A DNA stretch of 64,000 nt, taken from assembly GCA_050943135.1 (NCBI GenBank), contig JBMNOP010000004.1, positions 165,573-229,572 on the forward strand, in the 5' to 3' direction. Under the pieces are notes generated by a model. It was not told where the DNA came from. It made no database searches and saw only the letters and a list, made by a program, of their open reading frames with translations. The stretch comes from RUG695 sp050943135. Its GTDB lineage: Bacteria > Planctomycetota > Planctomycetia > Pirellulales > Thermoguttaceae. Positions 29,101 through 35,606 of this stretch are shown one piece after another (the first letter of the stretch is position 1; every line of letters begins with the position of its first letter). Made by a program: the position numbers and the translations under genes.

Positions 29101-31562
29101 GCCGCATTGCCGATCAGAGTAAAGCGTCGCTCTCGGGCATCGTATGTCACGGTCAGGCGGGGATAGAGACGGCGGATATACTCGCTCACCTCGGCGGGAA
29201 TATCCCGCTCGGCACCGACATACTGAATCGATTCCTCGGCGAGGGGATCCGCGTCTGCGAGCGCGGTGAGATTTTCGGTCAGGCGGCGCACGGCATCGGC
29301 CGGTCCAAAGAGGAGGAATTGCTTCTGAATCGGATCGAGTGTCAGGCTGACGCTCGGCTCCTCCCGTTGCAACGTGGGGAGTACGGCCATCGGAAACGTG
29401 CCGGAATAGGGGAACGTCTCGATCACTTTTTTTCCGGTCGTCTCGAGTTCGCTGATCAGCCTTTCGGCGGTTGCCAGGGTTTGTTTCGTTCCGTAGATTA
29501 CCAGAGCGTCCGTTCCGACCATCGGATCGATTTCAATCCCCGGAACGGTGCTACGCAAAAGCTCGGTAACAGCCTGGGGCTGAGCTTTCCCGAGGTAAAA
29601 AATTTTCATGAAAACGCCGTCGGAATCGGGCTGCACATCTCTTTCTTCGGATGCCGCTTGAAAATCTTCGGGGTCGAGCGAGCGGCGCTGTGCCGCCCCG
29701 CCTTCGTCGGCAGGGGTTTCGCCGGTCTCGGGAAGGTTCGGGGTCACCGACGGAAACGAGATGCCCGTCAACTCCTCGACGATTGCACGAATTGCCTCAA
29801 GCTGGGCTCTTGTTCCCCAGAATCCAACACGATTGGCTTTGGCATCTTCAACCCGAACCAGCCCTTCCATTTTGGGTTCGGTTTTTTGTTGTTCGAAGAT
29901 CGTGTTAAATTGGGCGAGCTGCTTGGTTGTCATCGGATAGGAGGCAAACGTACGCTCCTCCGAAAGATCGGCGTAATGCTTCTTGAGAGCTTCGACCGCG
30001 GCAGAAACACACTTCTGGTCGCGCGGGTGACCGACGACCAACAGGCTGTTCTTCCCTCGGTCGTAGGTTACCTGTGACATCGGCACCATCTTTTGTATAG
30101 CGGCAACCTCTTCGGAGGACATTCCCTTGTTTTCCCCCAGGAAGTAGACGGAAAAAGCCTCTTGCTCGGATTGACCTGCCGATGTTTTAAGCTCTTCCAC
30201 GGCCTTTTTGATCTTCTCATGATCGTCGGGCGAAGCAACGACCATCACCTGTTTCGTCAGGGCGTTGAAGGAAATCGTCGCGGCGGGACAAAGAATCCGG
30301 AACCCCTCAACGATTTCGTTGCCGATTTCGATAAGCATATTGGAACCGAGCAGTTGTTGGGGGTAAATATCGAACCGTCGTGCGGTAATGCGAATGTTCT
30401 CTTCCGACAGACCGGTGATTTCATCGAGCGGGTAGACCGCAAGTGTCAGGTTTTTCGCCGGATCTCCCCCCTCTTCGAGCCGTTTGATCAACCCGCTGAT
30501 CACCGCGTGTACGCTTGGAATCGCCAAGTAACTGATCTGGTTCGAGTTAGGGTTGACAAGGGAACGTGCCGAGGGAACAAATTTCAGGACTTCCGTCGCG
30601 ACCAGTTCCGGCGTAACATTCGTCAGAGGATAAGACTCCCATGTCGGTACCAAAAGAGCCGGAGGGGCCTGAAGGATCGGCGGGTTGACGATCGCCAAGG
30701 CCACCGGCACGATTTCGCGTAAAGCATTGACCGAATCGACAATCAAAAGAGCGTTGCCTGTCAGTGCCTGCGTGGAATTGTACGGCCCCTGGAACGGCTT
30801 GATCGCCGTAAGCACACTCTGCAGCGAGCGCTGCTCCAACGGAAGGGTCAGCGCCACATAAGAAAAACGATTTTGTTCCGGAAGCTCTTGCAGCGTGACT
30901 TTCGGCACATACTGTAACGGAATCGTCCCGTCCTTGAAGTTATGGACGTAAAGCATATTCCCGGTACGGAGCAAGGTATACCCCTGGAACTGAAGCCGAC
31001 CGTTCAGGATGTCGAACGCCTCGTTCGGCGTATAGCTGTTTTTATCACTGTAGTCGAAAGTTCCCGGCGGGGGAGCGTTCATCACAAGCTGAAGTCCCAA
31101 CTCGGCGGCAAACCACTTGAGAACATCCTTCCAAGGTGTTTTGCTGAATCGAATCGTGATCAGTTTATCGTTGATCGCCTGATCGAAGTTCTTGAGCTGT
31201 TCCGGGTTGAGAAGCGATTTGAGCTGTTCTTCGTTCTTCCGAACGATTTCGGGCCATTGGCTCTGATCGGTGGCGGCCCCCAGCTGTGTGGCTCGTTCGG
31301 TCACCAGACGTGAAACCTCGGTCTGCTGGGCGGGCGTCAATCCGACAATTGCCGCAACATTCGGATAAAGAAGGCGAGTGTAGCTCTTCGTCGGTTCATA
31401 ATTCGCGACAAATTCTGCGGGGGATTGATCCTGAGGGGCCGCTTCGGCCACCGGAGCAGCCGGAGGCTGAGCTCTCAGTCGGGTCGACACCGCGAAGAAC
31501 AATAAACCGAAGCCTACGGCAAGAATGATACCGCGGCCAGAAAAACTTTTCATCGTCAACAT
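23181..31562 (-). CDS. Giant exported protein of ~30 tandem secretin N1 (NolW-like) domains, no secretin barrel
   Basis: 2,793 residues from the ATG at 31562 (GGAGCAGG site; the promoter at 31694-31722 would leave almost no leader for the GTG at 31682). The signal peptide is ~5-30 (GIILAVGFGLLFFAV). A helical segment follows, then an STN/N0-like domain (ITIRFSKTPWKDVLKWFAAELG to LLRTGNMLYV, in parts). About 30 repeats of 60-90 residues come next, each with a strand such as VYSFEV or YYPLE, a helix ending in P, then a strand pair and a helix like DHEKIxxAVEEL. This is the N1/NolW fold of secretins. After a Pro/Glu-rich linker come 2-3 more such domains and a Tyr-Thr-Arg-rich end. No C-terminal secretin barrel (GspD type) is present. 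Repeats are divergent, so this is an old array. It probably forms a periplasmic or surface scaffold. DUF5009 follows 10 nt later. Confidence 0.85.
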   Translation of the reverse strand: MLTMKSFSGRGIILAVGFGLLFFAVSTRLRAQPPAAPVAEAAPQDQSPAEFVANYEPTKSYTRLLYPNVAAIVGLTPAQQTEVSRLVTERATQLGAATDQSQWPEIVRKNEEQLKSLLNPEQLKNFDQAINDKLITIRFSKTPWKDVLKWFAAELGLQLVMNAPPPGTFDYSDKNSYTPNEAFDILNGRLQFQGYTLLRTGNMLYVHNFKDGTIPLQYVPKVTLQELPEQNRFSYVALTLPLEQRSLQSVLTAIKPFQGPYNSTQALTGNALLIVDSVNALREIVPVALAIVNPPILQAPPALLVPTWESYPLTNVTPELVATEVLKFVPSARSLVNPNSNQISYLAIPSVHAVISGLIKRLEEGGDPAKNLTLAVYPLDEITGLSEENIRITARRFDIYPQQLLGSNMLIEIGNEIVEGFRILCPAATISFNALTKQVMVVASPDDHEKIKKAVEELKTSAGQSEQEAFSVYFLGENKGMSSEEVAAIQKMVPMSQVTYDRGKNSLLVVGHPRDQKCVSAAVEALKKHYADLSEERTFASYPMTTKQLAQFNTIFEQQKTEPKMEGLVRVEDAKANRVGFWGTRAQLEAIRAIVEELTGISFPSVTPNLPETGETPADEGGAAQRRSLDPEDFQAASEERDVQPDSDGVFMKIFYLGKAQPQAVTELLRSTVPGIEIDPMVGTDALVIYGTKQTLATAERLISELETTGKKVIETFPYSGTFPMAVLPTLQREEPSVSLTLDPIQKQFLLFGPADAVRRLTENLTALADADPLAEESIQYVGAERDIPAEVSEYIRRLYPRLTVTYDARERRFTLIGNAADREGAEQIIAKAEESLPETDQTCYYPLERRVTDEFLERVREVLPEAEKVERSEDNPNLLLIKARPEIQEKVMRELDRLQEVFPESEEKVFAAYSLETELKKSFDALLPEFEKENGLLRVIGYENELLGIWAFPGQHEKFRMLLDRLRTQGRPAELQKTAQYYDLKYAEAWALIPVLQGTLPEATVTVEPSGNRLLVSGTRKVVAAAVEFLATLDIKPAVAESDRFLRIQPRRLPAQTLSTLIHAAFPKLTPSVDPATDSLLVNLQRVPKEDLLAFIDKADPETPSPLEPTLKVYSFEVTPTQAMVDSLEGFAPGAKIILQPESRQMLVIAKPSELATIDKNVGAIQGAIAPAEPYVKFYAFDREPTDETIVSLTGSLKKIAPQATVEVNKNARQLMVIAKDDEQKKIEESVKSIIETFNPVDLKLVAYPVSGMDVTALCDTFRNIYPDIKVEVDTAGRRLLIWATLDQHVRISEEIASINAKSDTGTSDYNGPKCSVFISKNGGEARTLERLIRTMFPAADVYTEAVNYDSAQYDEEEDYWRDRLTGEQRLTVLAPARELALIGALFEQFRVPSNLPDKRIESWSFGSLEPEAVEMMIQNLLPAAVSLSPSSVGRVQKNNLQSSKEKPTFFRVDPRTRTVSVYAEPNDLDKVDELLENISQTDQASEMSSDVYSLSGPIAQQVVSVLEKMVPAAQFAVPDPYQIIAFASEADRQSIARFVDGLTNLETSETHQMMKSVFLPDGCKVPRDTAVRYLTSQFFRKKGYAYSGAYANQIILWGTARVLDEMVQFIDEACTANVEENYRSYPVDHLPPAEAVALLQKLTPNATITPDVTNKKVTVLGSPLVQKQIETALAEIDAKRVGDAALTAKYYDMEGFTPGLFPSVYTALVRQFPQAVLVADPVYQQFTIVATEAQQELITEFFESMKTKRLEAEPVFEVYTLSHANYKTLLQILTTSVPGAGIIPGKQPGEFYAFAKPEQQEKIRGIVAKIDTIYESDTAAITPKVYRVDPKHSAQAVTQLAPSLPGAQLYPLTGGGVLMWGSPSDHQLAEKYFGTFAEAYPEPVIKRYPLKHIVFADVAAFLSRSFPTEVVIYPGSNGDLLAEASEPVQEKIAAALAEIDVRQRDDLHPMSRAYDIGELPAASHPTAVTAIMRICPHAVFLPTATPGYFVIYAKPTDQEKIGGVIEKMVAATPNRHARFDIYGLRNITYANAAKLIAEIAPTAKVNPGTEPNQVIVWARETDHAKIADAVKTFNRKVTDGLITRVYHLSRANLVQAQAAVRALYQDQVLTIVDPASRTITVNALEQQQEKVAELIREIERTDEATQPNLRVLSITGLSATSILTHLQTLYANDPEFKVSVDTANQSLVVQGNAEQIAKVSDMIAQIRRGGLSDSGMEVRTYTLRNSLVYYTLRGVFRHQGRSVDMQVDYSTGKLVALARPEEHRVIESVIDALAPEPTVLAVYDLYELEPDTAASVISTMLESDGTFVDVQPDEYADKLYIRATAKKQEEIRQFLIQAGETSLRDQPARTTAPEGAVSETPVSKVPVRKIQGSGTIRTIHADGDLQGAVRKVKADWQRPNPIRVVSGGTKMIQTKERPEGIETPEPVTEPEQNSAPVENPAPAGSAEPSPDRKSASILRGFVRGLAVLVASQVGAAEGVTPKSEPIYAIFNPDHSVTITSSDTAALDDFQQRLLAVLRERGSSATTEGVDFFDREPSDEGASEPEKTTKNIRALTRQYREAAERKLVMEDRDYSVYKVENVSVDQMIARLRVYMADKLNPKPTTPPVSTRGGVTVKPISGGPRLQLQPDDVMNTIMVKGKKADRDEAGAMIALLDKAELFPQPITKPVKIPVRNTSVTKMAQQVLNVFQLKFMSMKLPGGLSPRILPNTDANILEVYAPKELAEEIAEYVKEADAEILEDKTSQVKVVPLEELNAMVFQKYIDNLKGPQNNYILVSPYTISPQYTRQPRQF
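24540..30940 (-). repeat. Protein-level tandem array of secretin N1-type domains
   Basis: Approximate extent of ~30 consecutive divergent N1-like units inside the giant gene. The units share a pattern, not DNA identity: aromatic strand, helix, proline, V-x-V-D-x-x-x strand, L-x-V-x-A/G turn, helix. Boundaries are approximate to ~30 nt. Confidence 0.7.
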
Positions 31563-31693
31563 TTTCAGCCTGCTCCAAATACAGCGGACCGTCCGTCGGA
31601 CAGTGTTCTGTTTGGGTTCGTTCGGTTTAATCCTCGGCAACAACCGGAAGCGCTCTCCCGGGGTGCACTTTCGCCCACACAACCTCTAGGGAG

Positions 31694-31722
31694 AGCATAG
31701 GACGTTCCCGGTATTTTGTCCA
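31694..31722 (-). promoter_or_regulatory. Promoter of the giant secretin-repeat gene
   Basis: On the minus strand TGGACA (31722-31717), a 17-bp spacer and TATGCT (31699-31694). Predicted transcription start is near 31687, giving a ~125-nt leader to the ATG at 31562. Confidence 0.55.
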
Positions 31723-32121
31723 GTCGAGGGGCGTTAAAAAACCCCCTTTTTTTTCATTTTACGTATCCCTTATATCGTTTATATCGAATCTGCGCAGTTT
31801 GGGTAAGACGGTGCAATTATATCGGGATTCCGGGGATTCCCCGAAGATTCCGTTCCACACCGTTGGTCTCCCTGCGAAAAGTCGGCACGGCCACGCCGCA
31901 GCGAATCGGAGGCAATAGAACGAACCGCCTACCCCGAGTACGTTGCCGTCGCCACTCCGACCACCAAAACAAAATGCGAAAATGGTATTTTTGTCTCAGC
32001 CGCGCTATAATCTCGGTTACACGGTGTGCAATGCCGGATTCGATGTTCCGCGTTCTGAGCTCTTGTGGCGCATTTCGGAAGGAGAACAGAGCGGGCATTC
32101 CCCATCGTCGCGGCAGATCAT
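31723..32121. other. 400-bp divergent intergenic region
   Basis: Between the promoter of the giant gene and arfB. It has an AT-rich part (31735-31830) and no convincing open frame. No clear plus-strand promoter for arfB could be picked. Confidence 0.4.
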
Positions 32122-32550
32122 ATGGAACAACAACTTGAAATCACCCCTGTTTTCTCGATTCCCATGACCGAGTTCGAACTGAGTTATGTGCGCAGTTCCG
32201 GCCCCGGGGGTCAGAATGTCAACAAGGTCTCGAGCAAGGCGGTTCTGCGCTGGAATCTGGCGGCCTCTCCACTGCCCGAAAAGGCAAAAGAACGATTCGC
32301 CGCACTCTATCCCTCCTACCTGACAGAACGGGGGGAAGTCGTTTTGACCGGTCAGCGATTCCGCGATGCACCGAAGAACAGAGATGATTGTCTCGAGAAG
32401 CTCCGTCAGATGCTCCGGGCAGCGCTTACAAAGCCGAAAAAGCGGATTCCGACCAAGCCAACCCGCGGTTCAATCCGCCGACGGTTGGCCGATAAAGCCA
32501 AACATGCCGCCAAAAAGGAGTTGCGTCGCCCCCCGCGACGCGACGAATGA
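32122..32550 (+). CDS. arfB: Class-I release-factor-like peptidyl-tRNA hydrolase (ArfB/YaeJ type)
   Basis: 142 residues. The GGQ motif is in RSSGPGGQNVNK near residue 25-36. It is followed by the typical R/K-rich C-terminal tail (TKPKKRIPTKPTRG, RRRLADKAKHAAKKE), which in ArfB enters the mRNA channel of stalled ribosomes. There are no codon-recognition domains, so this is the stop-codon-independent rescue factor that hydrolyses peptidyl-tRNA. The ATG at 32122 gives the N-terminus expected for the family (short, then IPMTEFELSYVRSSG); a GTG at 32065 would add 19 unrelated residues. Transcribed alone. Confidence 0.9.
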   Translation: MEQQLEITPVFSIPMTEFELSYVRSSGPGGQNVNKVSSKAVLRWNLAASPLPEKAKERFAALYPSYLTERGEVVLTGQRFRDAPKNRDDCLEKLRQMLRAALTKPKKRIPTKPTRGSIRRRLADKAKHAAKKELRRPPRRDE

Positions 32551-32678
32551 CCGCGCAAGAAACCCGGCTGCCGTTTCGGAATAAGAAATCGGCCGCATCG
32601 TCGAATCGTGTAAGGAAAAACTGTGGATCGAAAAACCGGAAGGAACGTGATCTCCCCCTGTTGTTTTCCGATCATCTC

Positions 32679-32687
32679 TGGTACAAT
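32679..32687 (+). promoter_or_regulatory. Extended -10 promoter element before lemA
   Basis: TGG followed by TACAAT, 52 nt before the lemA ATG. A possible weak -35 (TTGTTT) lies 15 bp upstream. Confidence 0.5.
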
Positions 32688-32738
32688 GGGACGCAATCAC
32701 CGGAAGCCTAAAGTTTTAAGTGAAAGGGAAGGTATAAA

Positions 32739-33371
32739 ATGAACTTCACTGCCAGTTTCTTGTTTGCCGAACTCAGCTGTGCGACGATCAGCCTCATCGT
32801 AATCGCCTCACTCATCGGTCTGCTCATTCTCTGGGCAATCGGCATTTACAACGGTCTGGTCAAGAGCCGCAATAACTACAAAAATGCGTTCGCGCAAATC
32901 GATGTTCAACTCAAACGCCGTCACGACCTGATCCCGAACCTGGTCGAAATGGTCAAGGGGTATATAGCACACGAGCGCGAGACCCTCGAAGCCGTCGTCA
33001 AGGCCCGTAACACGGCAATCGACGCTCAGCAAGCCGCGTCGCAAAATCCTGGTGACCCGACTGCTATGCAGAAGCTCAACGGAGCCGAAGGGCAGCTCAA
33101 CAGCGCACTTGCTCGCCTGTTGGTGGTCTGCGAGGCTTATCCCGATCTGAAAGCCAACCAAAATATGCTCCAAATCCAAGAGGAACTGACCTCGACCGAA
33201 AACAAGGTTGCGTTCTCGCGCCAGGCGTTCAACGACGCGGTCACCACCTACAATAACCGGCGGGAAGTTTTCCCGTCCAACTTTGTGGCCGGTCTCTTCG
33301 GTTTCGGGCCTGCCGCACTCATGGAAATCACCAACGAGGAAGAACGCGAAGCGCCGAAAGTCTCGTTCTGA
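32739..33371 (+). CDS. lemA: LemA family membrane protein
   Basis: 210 residues. One N-terminal membrane helix (~12-37) is followed by the LemA helical bundle: IYNGLVKSRNNYKNAFAQIDVQLKRRHDLIPNLVEMVKGY (in parts: RNNYKNAF, QLKRRHDLIPNLVE), then YPDLKANQNM, QEELTSTENKV and ARQAFNDAVTTYNN-like repeats. This is full length for the family. LemA proteins are inner-membrane proteins with a cytosolic or periplasmic coiled domain, and their role is poorly defined. They are often found near HtpX-type M48 proteases; here such a protease is in the same window but 26 kb away. It has a GGAAGG ribosome site. An extended -10 promoter precedes it and another follows. Confidence 0.95.
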   Translation: MNFTASFLFAELSCATISLIVIASLIGLLILWAIGIYNGLVKSRNNYKNAFAQIDVQLKRRHDLIPNLVEMVKGYIAHERETLEAVVKARNTAIDAQQAASQNPGDPTAMQKLNGAEGQLNSALARLLVVCEAYPDLKANQNMLQIQEELTSTENKVAFSRQAFNDAVTTYNNRREVFPSNFVAGLFGFGPAALMEITNEEEREAPKVSF

Positions 33372-33405
33372 ATCCGCGCGGGCATATGGCTGAACGGGGA
33401 AAATC

Positions 33406-33414
33406 TGCTATAAT
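33406..33414 (+). promoter_or_regulatory. Extended -10 promoter element upstream of greA
   Basis: TGC followed by a perfect TATAAT, ~175 nt before the greA ATG. No strong -35. The predicted transcript would run through the hairpin at 33500-33532 before greA. Confidence 0.5.
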
Positions 33415-33499
33415 GCCCTGAAGATCGTAATCTCGGCGGGAAAGTTCCTTTTCTGCCACGTGAGTGTTTCCCGACATCATCGCATACGTTGACCGTATT

Positions 33500-33532
33500 A
33501 AGGAACGCCCTCTTCGCGGATGGGCGTTCCTT
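33500..33532 (+). terminator. Hairpin in the greA leader (terminator or attenuator)
   Basis: AAGGAACGCCC and GGGCGTTCCTT form a perfect 11-bp stem over an 11-nt loop, followed by GTTATTTGGTTT, a weak T-rich run. It sits between the extended -10 and greA, so it could end a ~110-nt RNA or attenuate greA. Confidence 0.5.
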
Positions 33533-33588
33533 GTTATTTGGTTTGATATGACTCCGCAAGGGGCTCAGCATAAGGAGTTTAAGATATT

Positions 33589-34068
33589 ATGGATTCGTTT
33601 CCGATGACGCGCGAGGGGTACAATCGCCTGAAAAAGGAGATTGACCGGCTCGAAAACGAAGAGATGCCGATCATTCGCGAACAAATCGCCACGGCACGCG
33701 CTGAAGGAGATCTGAGCGAAAACGCCGAATACCACGGCGCGCGCGAAAAACAAGGGATTCTTCAGTCGAAGATTGACGCGTTGAAGGGAAAACTCGGCCG
33801 GGCGCAAATTATCAACCCCTCCGAAATGCCCCAAGACGAAATCCGTTTCGGCGCGACTTTCGTCGCCAAGCGCCTGGACGACAACAAAACGCTGACCTAC
33901 AAGCTGGTCGGTTCCGGAGAAGAAGACCCCGTCAACGGTAAAATCCTCGTCTCCAGCCCGTTGGCCAAGGCCTTTCTCGGCAAAAAAGAGGGGGACCACG
34001 TCGAATTCCGCACCCCAAAAGGAATCGTTCGGAAGTTTACCGTCGAGTCGATCACCCACGCCGAGTAG
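33589..34068 (+). CDS. greA: Transcription elongation factor GreA
   Basis: 159 residues, the standard GreA length. The N-terminal coiled coil carries the family signature EGYNRLKKEIDRLEN and the acidic tip in AEGDLSENAEYHGAREKQG, whose Asp and Glu reach into the RNA polymerase secondary channel to stimulate cleavage of backtracked RNA. The C-terminal FKBP-like domain ends in SPLAKAFLGKKEGD and VEFRTPKG, as in other GreA proteins. An AAGGAG site lies ~11 nt before the ATG. A hairpin directly follows the stop. Confidence 0.97.
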   Translation: MDSFPMTREGYNRLKKEIDRLENEEMPIIREQIATARAEGDLSENAEYHGAREKQGILQSKIDALKGKLGRAQIINPSEMPQDEIRFGATFVAKRLDDNKTLTYKLVGSGEEDPVNGKILVSSPLAKAFLGKKEGDHVEFRTPKGIVRKFTVESITHAE

Positions 34069-34069
34069 T

Positions 34070-34089
34070 GCGGAATCGGTTCCGCTTTT
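34070..34089 (+). terminator. Terminator hairpin of greA
   Basis: GCGGAA and TTCCGC form a 6-bp stem with a TCGG tetraloop followed by TTTT, starting 2 nt past the greA stop. Confidence 0.55.
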
Positions 34090-34297
34090 CCCGCCTCCTT
34101 TCGGGCCTCTCCCTTTTGCACCGGGAAGGAAGTTTGCGGTAAAACCGGAAAGGCGATCGGCTTTGAAGGGTCGGACCATCAAAAAACGCAAAAAATTCCG
34201 ATTTTTCCCACCATCTCCTTGCTTTTTTCGGTGTGTTCGGTTATTCTAGCGTTCGAGGGGATAGGGCGAAGAAAATATCATATTCCATTCATTTTAT

Positions 34298-34306
34298 TGC
34301 TATAAA
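34298..34306 (+). promoter_or_regulatory. Extended -10 promoter element before the DUF1559 gene
   Basis: TGC followed by TATAAA within an AT-rich stretch, 58 nt before the ATG. No recognisable -35. Confidence 0.45.
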
Positions 34307-34363
34307 GGTCGATCGGGCAGAAGCCCCGCAGGGCGCCCATCAGATTTTGCAGGGGACCGAATA

Positions 34364-35530
34364 ATGAAAAAGAGAACAGGTTTTACGCTCATTGAGCTTT
34401 TGGTAGTCATTTCGATTATCGGCATGTTGGCGGGGATGCTCCTTCCGGCCGTCCAGTCGGCTCGGGAGGCGGGGCGTCGGACGCAGTGTATCAACAACCA
34501 AAGAAACTTGGTGACCGCCGTTTCGCTCTATCAGTCGCAGAAGAATCAGATGCCCCAATTCCGTTCTCTTCTGGAAATGGGAAACGAGAACTATGACCCT
34601 GTCTGCATCGGCTGGGTTGCCCGCCTCTTCCCCTTTCTGGAGCAAGCGCCGCTCTGGGATGACCTCCAAGTCTGGTACAACAAGAATAGAGACGAAGCCG
34701 GTAACAAGTACCAAACCTTCTACGAGTTTATGAACGGCAACAGGATCCAAATGCCGTTCCTCAATTGCCCCAGCGCCGGCTCGTCGCAACCCGGAACGAA
34801 TGTCTACGTCGCCAACTGCGGCTTCAATGACGGCCTGACGATACAAAACTACGTCTCGGGTGCCGAAGATAATTCTTCCTGGCTTTCCGGAGCGGCTGTC
34901 GGTGCCGACCGGAGCAAATACAACGGCATCTTCCTTGACGGCGTGGCCGATAGTGAGGCCGTCCTTTCGATCGACGACATCGTTGACGGTACCACGCAGA
35001 CAGTCCTCATCTCCGAAAACCTGATCGGTCTTGAGACCGCTGCGCAAACCGGAAACAGCTCCTCGATGGGGACTTACTTTAAGGGGGGCATTTGGGGAGT
35101 CGAAGAGTTCGGTATCGGTTTCTGCTGGCCGATCCAGCCCGGTGCGATCAACACAGATGAAGCTGGTTTTGCCGAAACGTCCCTCTTTGGTAGCACCATC
35201 GATATGAGCAAAATCGGCAATTACGACACGACCTTCGACTGCAACTACTTCCAGGGCGGCGCAACGGCGACCACTCCGTTAAACATGCCTCTGAAGCTGA
35301 ACCAGTGTTATCGGAACGCGATGTTCCCCGGAGACGCTTACGGCTGGGTTGTTGCCCGTCCGAGCGCTAACCACGGCGGCATGGTTGTTATGGGATTCGC
35401 CGACGGAAGTGTCCGAACGATCAATGACACGGTCGATTCCAAGATTTTCGTCCGCCTGATGACTCCGAACGATCAGAAGAGCCTATTCGCAAACCAGTGC
35501 ATCGGCGCCCTGGACCTCGGCAAACTCTGA
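34364..35530 (+). CDS. DUF1559 prepilin-like exported protein
   Basis: 388 residues. The N-terminus is a type IV prepilin signal: MKKRTGFTLIELLVVISII, with cleavage expected after Gly6 and the conserved Glu at mature position 5. A second block, LPAVQSAREAGRRTQC, is the DUF1559 start. The C-terminus contains HGGMVVMGFADGSVR, the DUF1559 H-x-G-x-x-x-x-x-F-x-D-G-S signature. Planctomycetes carry many such pseudopilin-like proteins, thought to be secreted or assembled by a type II/IV system. An AGGGGA site precedes the ATG. It is flanked by its own promoter and a strong terminator, so it is monocistronic. Confidence 0.93.
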   Translation: MKKRTGFTLIELLVVISIIGMLAGMLLPAVQSAREAGRRTQCINNQRNLVTAVSLYQSQKNQMPQFRSLLEMGNENYDPVCIGWVARLFPFLEQAPLWDDLQVWYNKNRDEAGNKYQTFYEFMNGNRIQMPFLNCPSAGSSQPGTNVYVANCGFNDGLTIQNYVSGAEDNSSWLSGAAVGADRSKYNGIFLDGVADSEAVLSIDDIVDGTTQTVLISENLIGLETAAQTGNSSSMGTYFKGGIWGVEEFGIGFCWPIQPGAINTDEAGFAETSLFGSTIDMSKIGNYDTTFDCNYFQGGATATTPLNMPLKLNQCYRNAMFPGDAYGWVVARPSANHGGMVVMGFADGSVRTINDTVDSKIFVRLMTPNDQKSLFANQCIGALDLGKL

Positions 35531-35554
35531 TATTTACCCGGAAACGCCCACATG

Positions 35555-35576
35555 CCCCCCGCAAGGGGGGTTTTTT
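35555..35576 (+). terminator. Strong intrinsic terminator after the DUF1559 gene
   Basis: CCCCCC, a GCAA tetraloop, GGGGGG and TTTTTT, 24 nt past the stop. Confidence 0.88.
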
Positions 35577-35606
35577 GTCATAGGGAAAGAAAGGAACTCT
35601 CTGTTA

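Noticed and set aside
28392..30077. Long plus-strand open frame (561 codons) opposite the giant secretin-repeat gene
   Set aside because: It is a mirror-frame shadow of the repeat protein: rich in Arg, Gly and Phe, no family motif, no ribosome site. The minus strand has clear domains.
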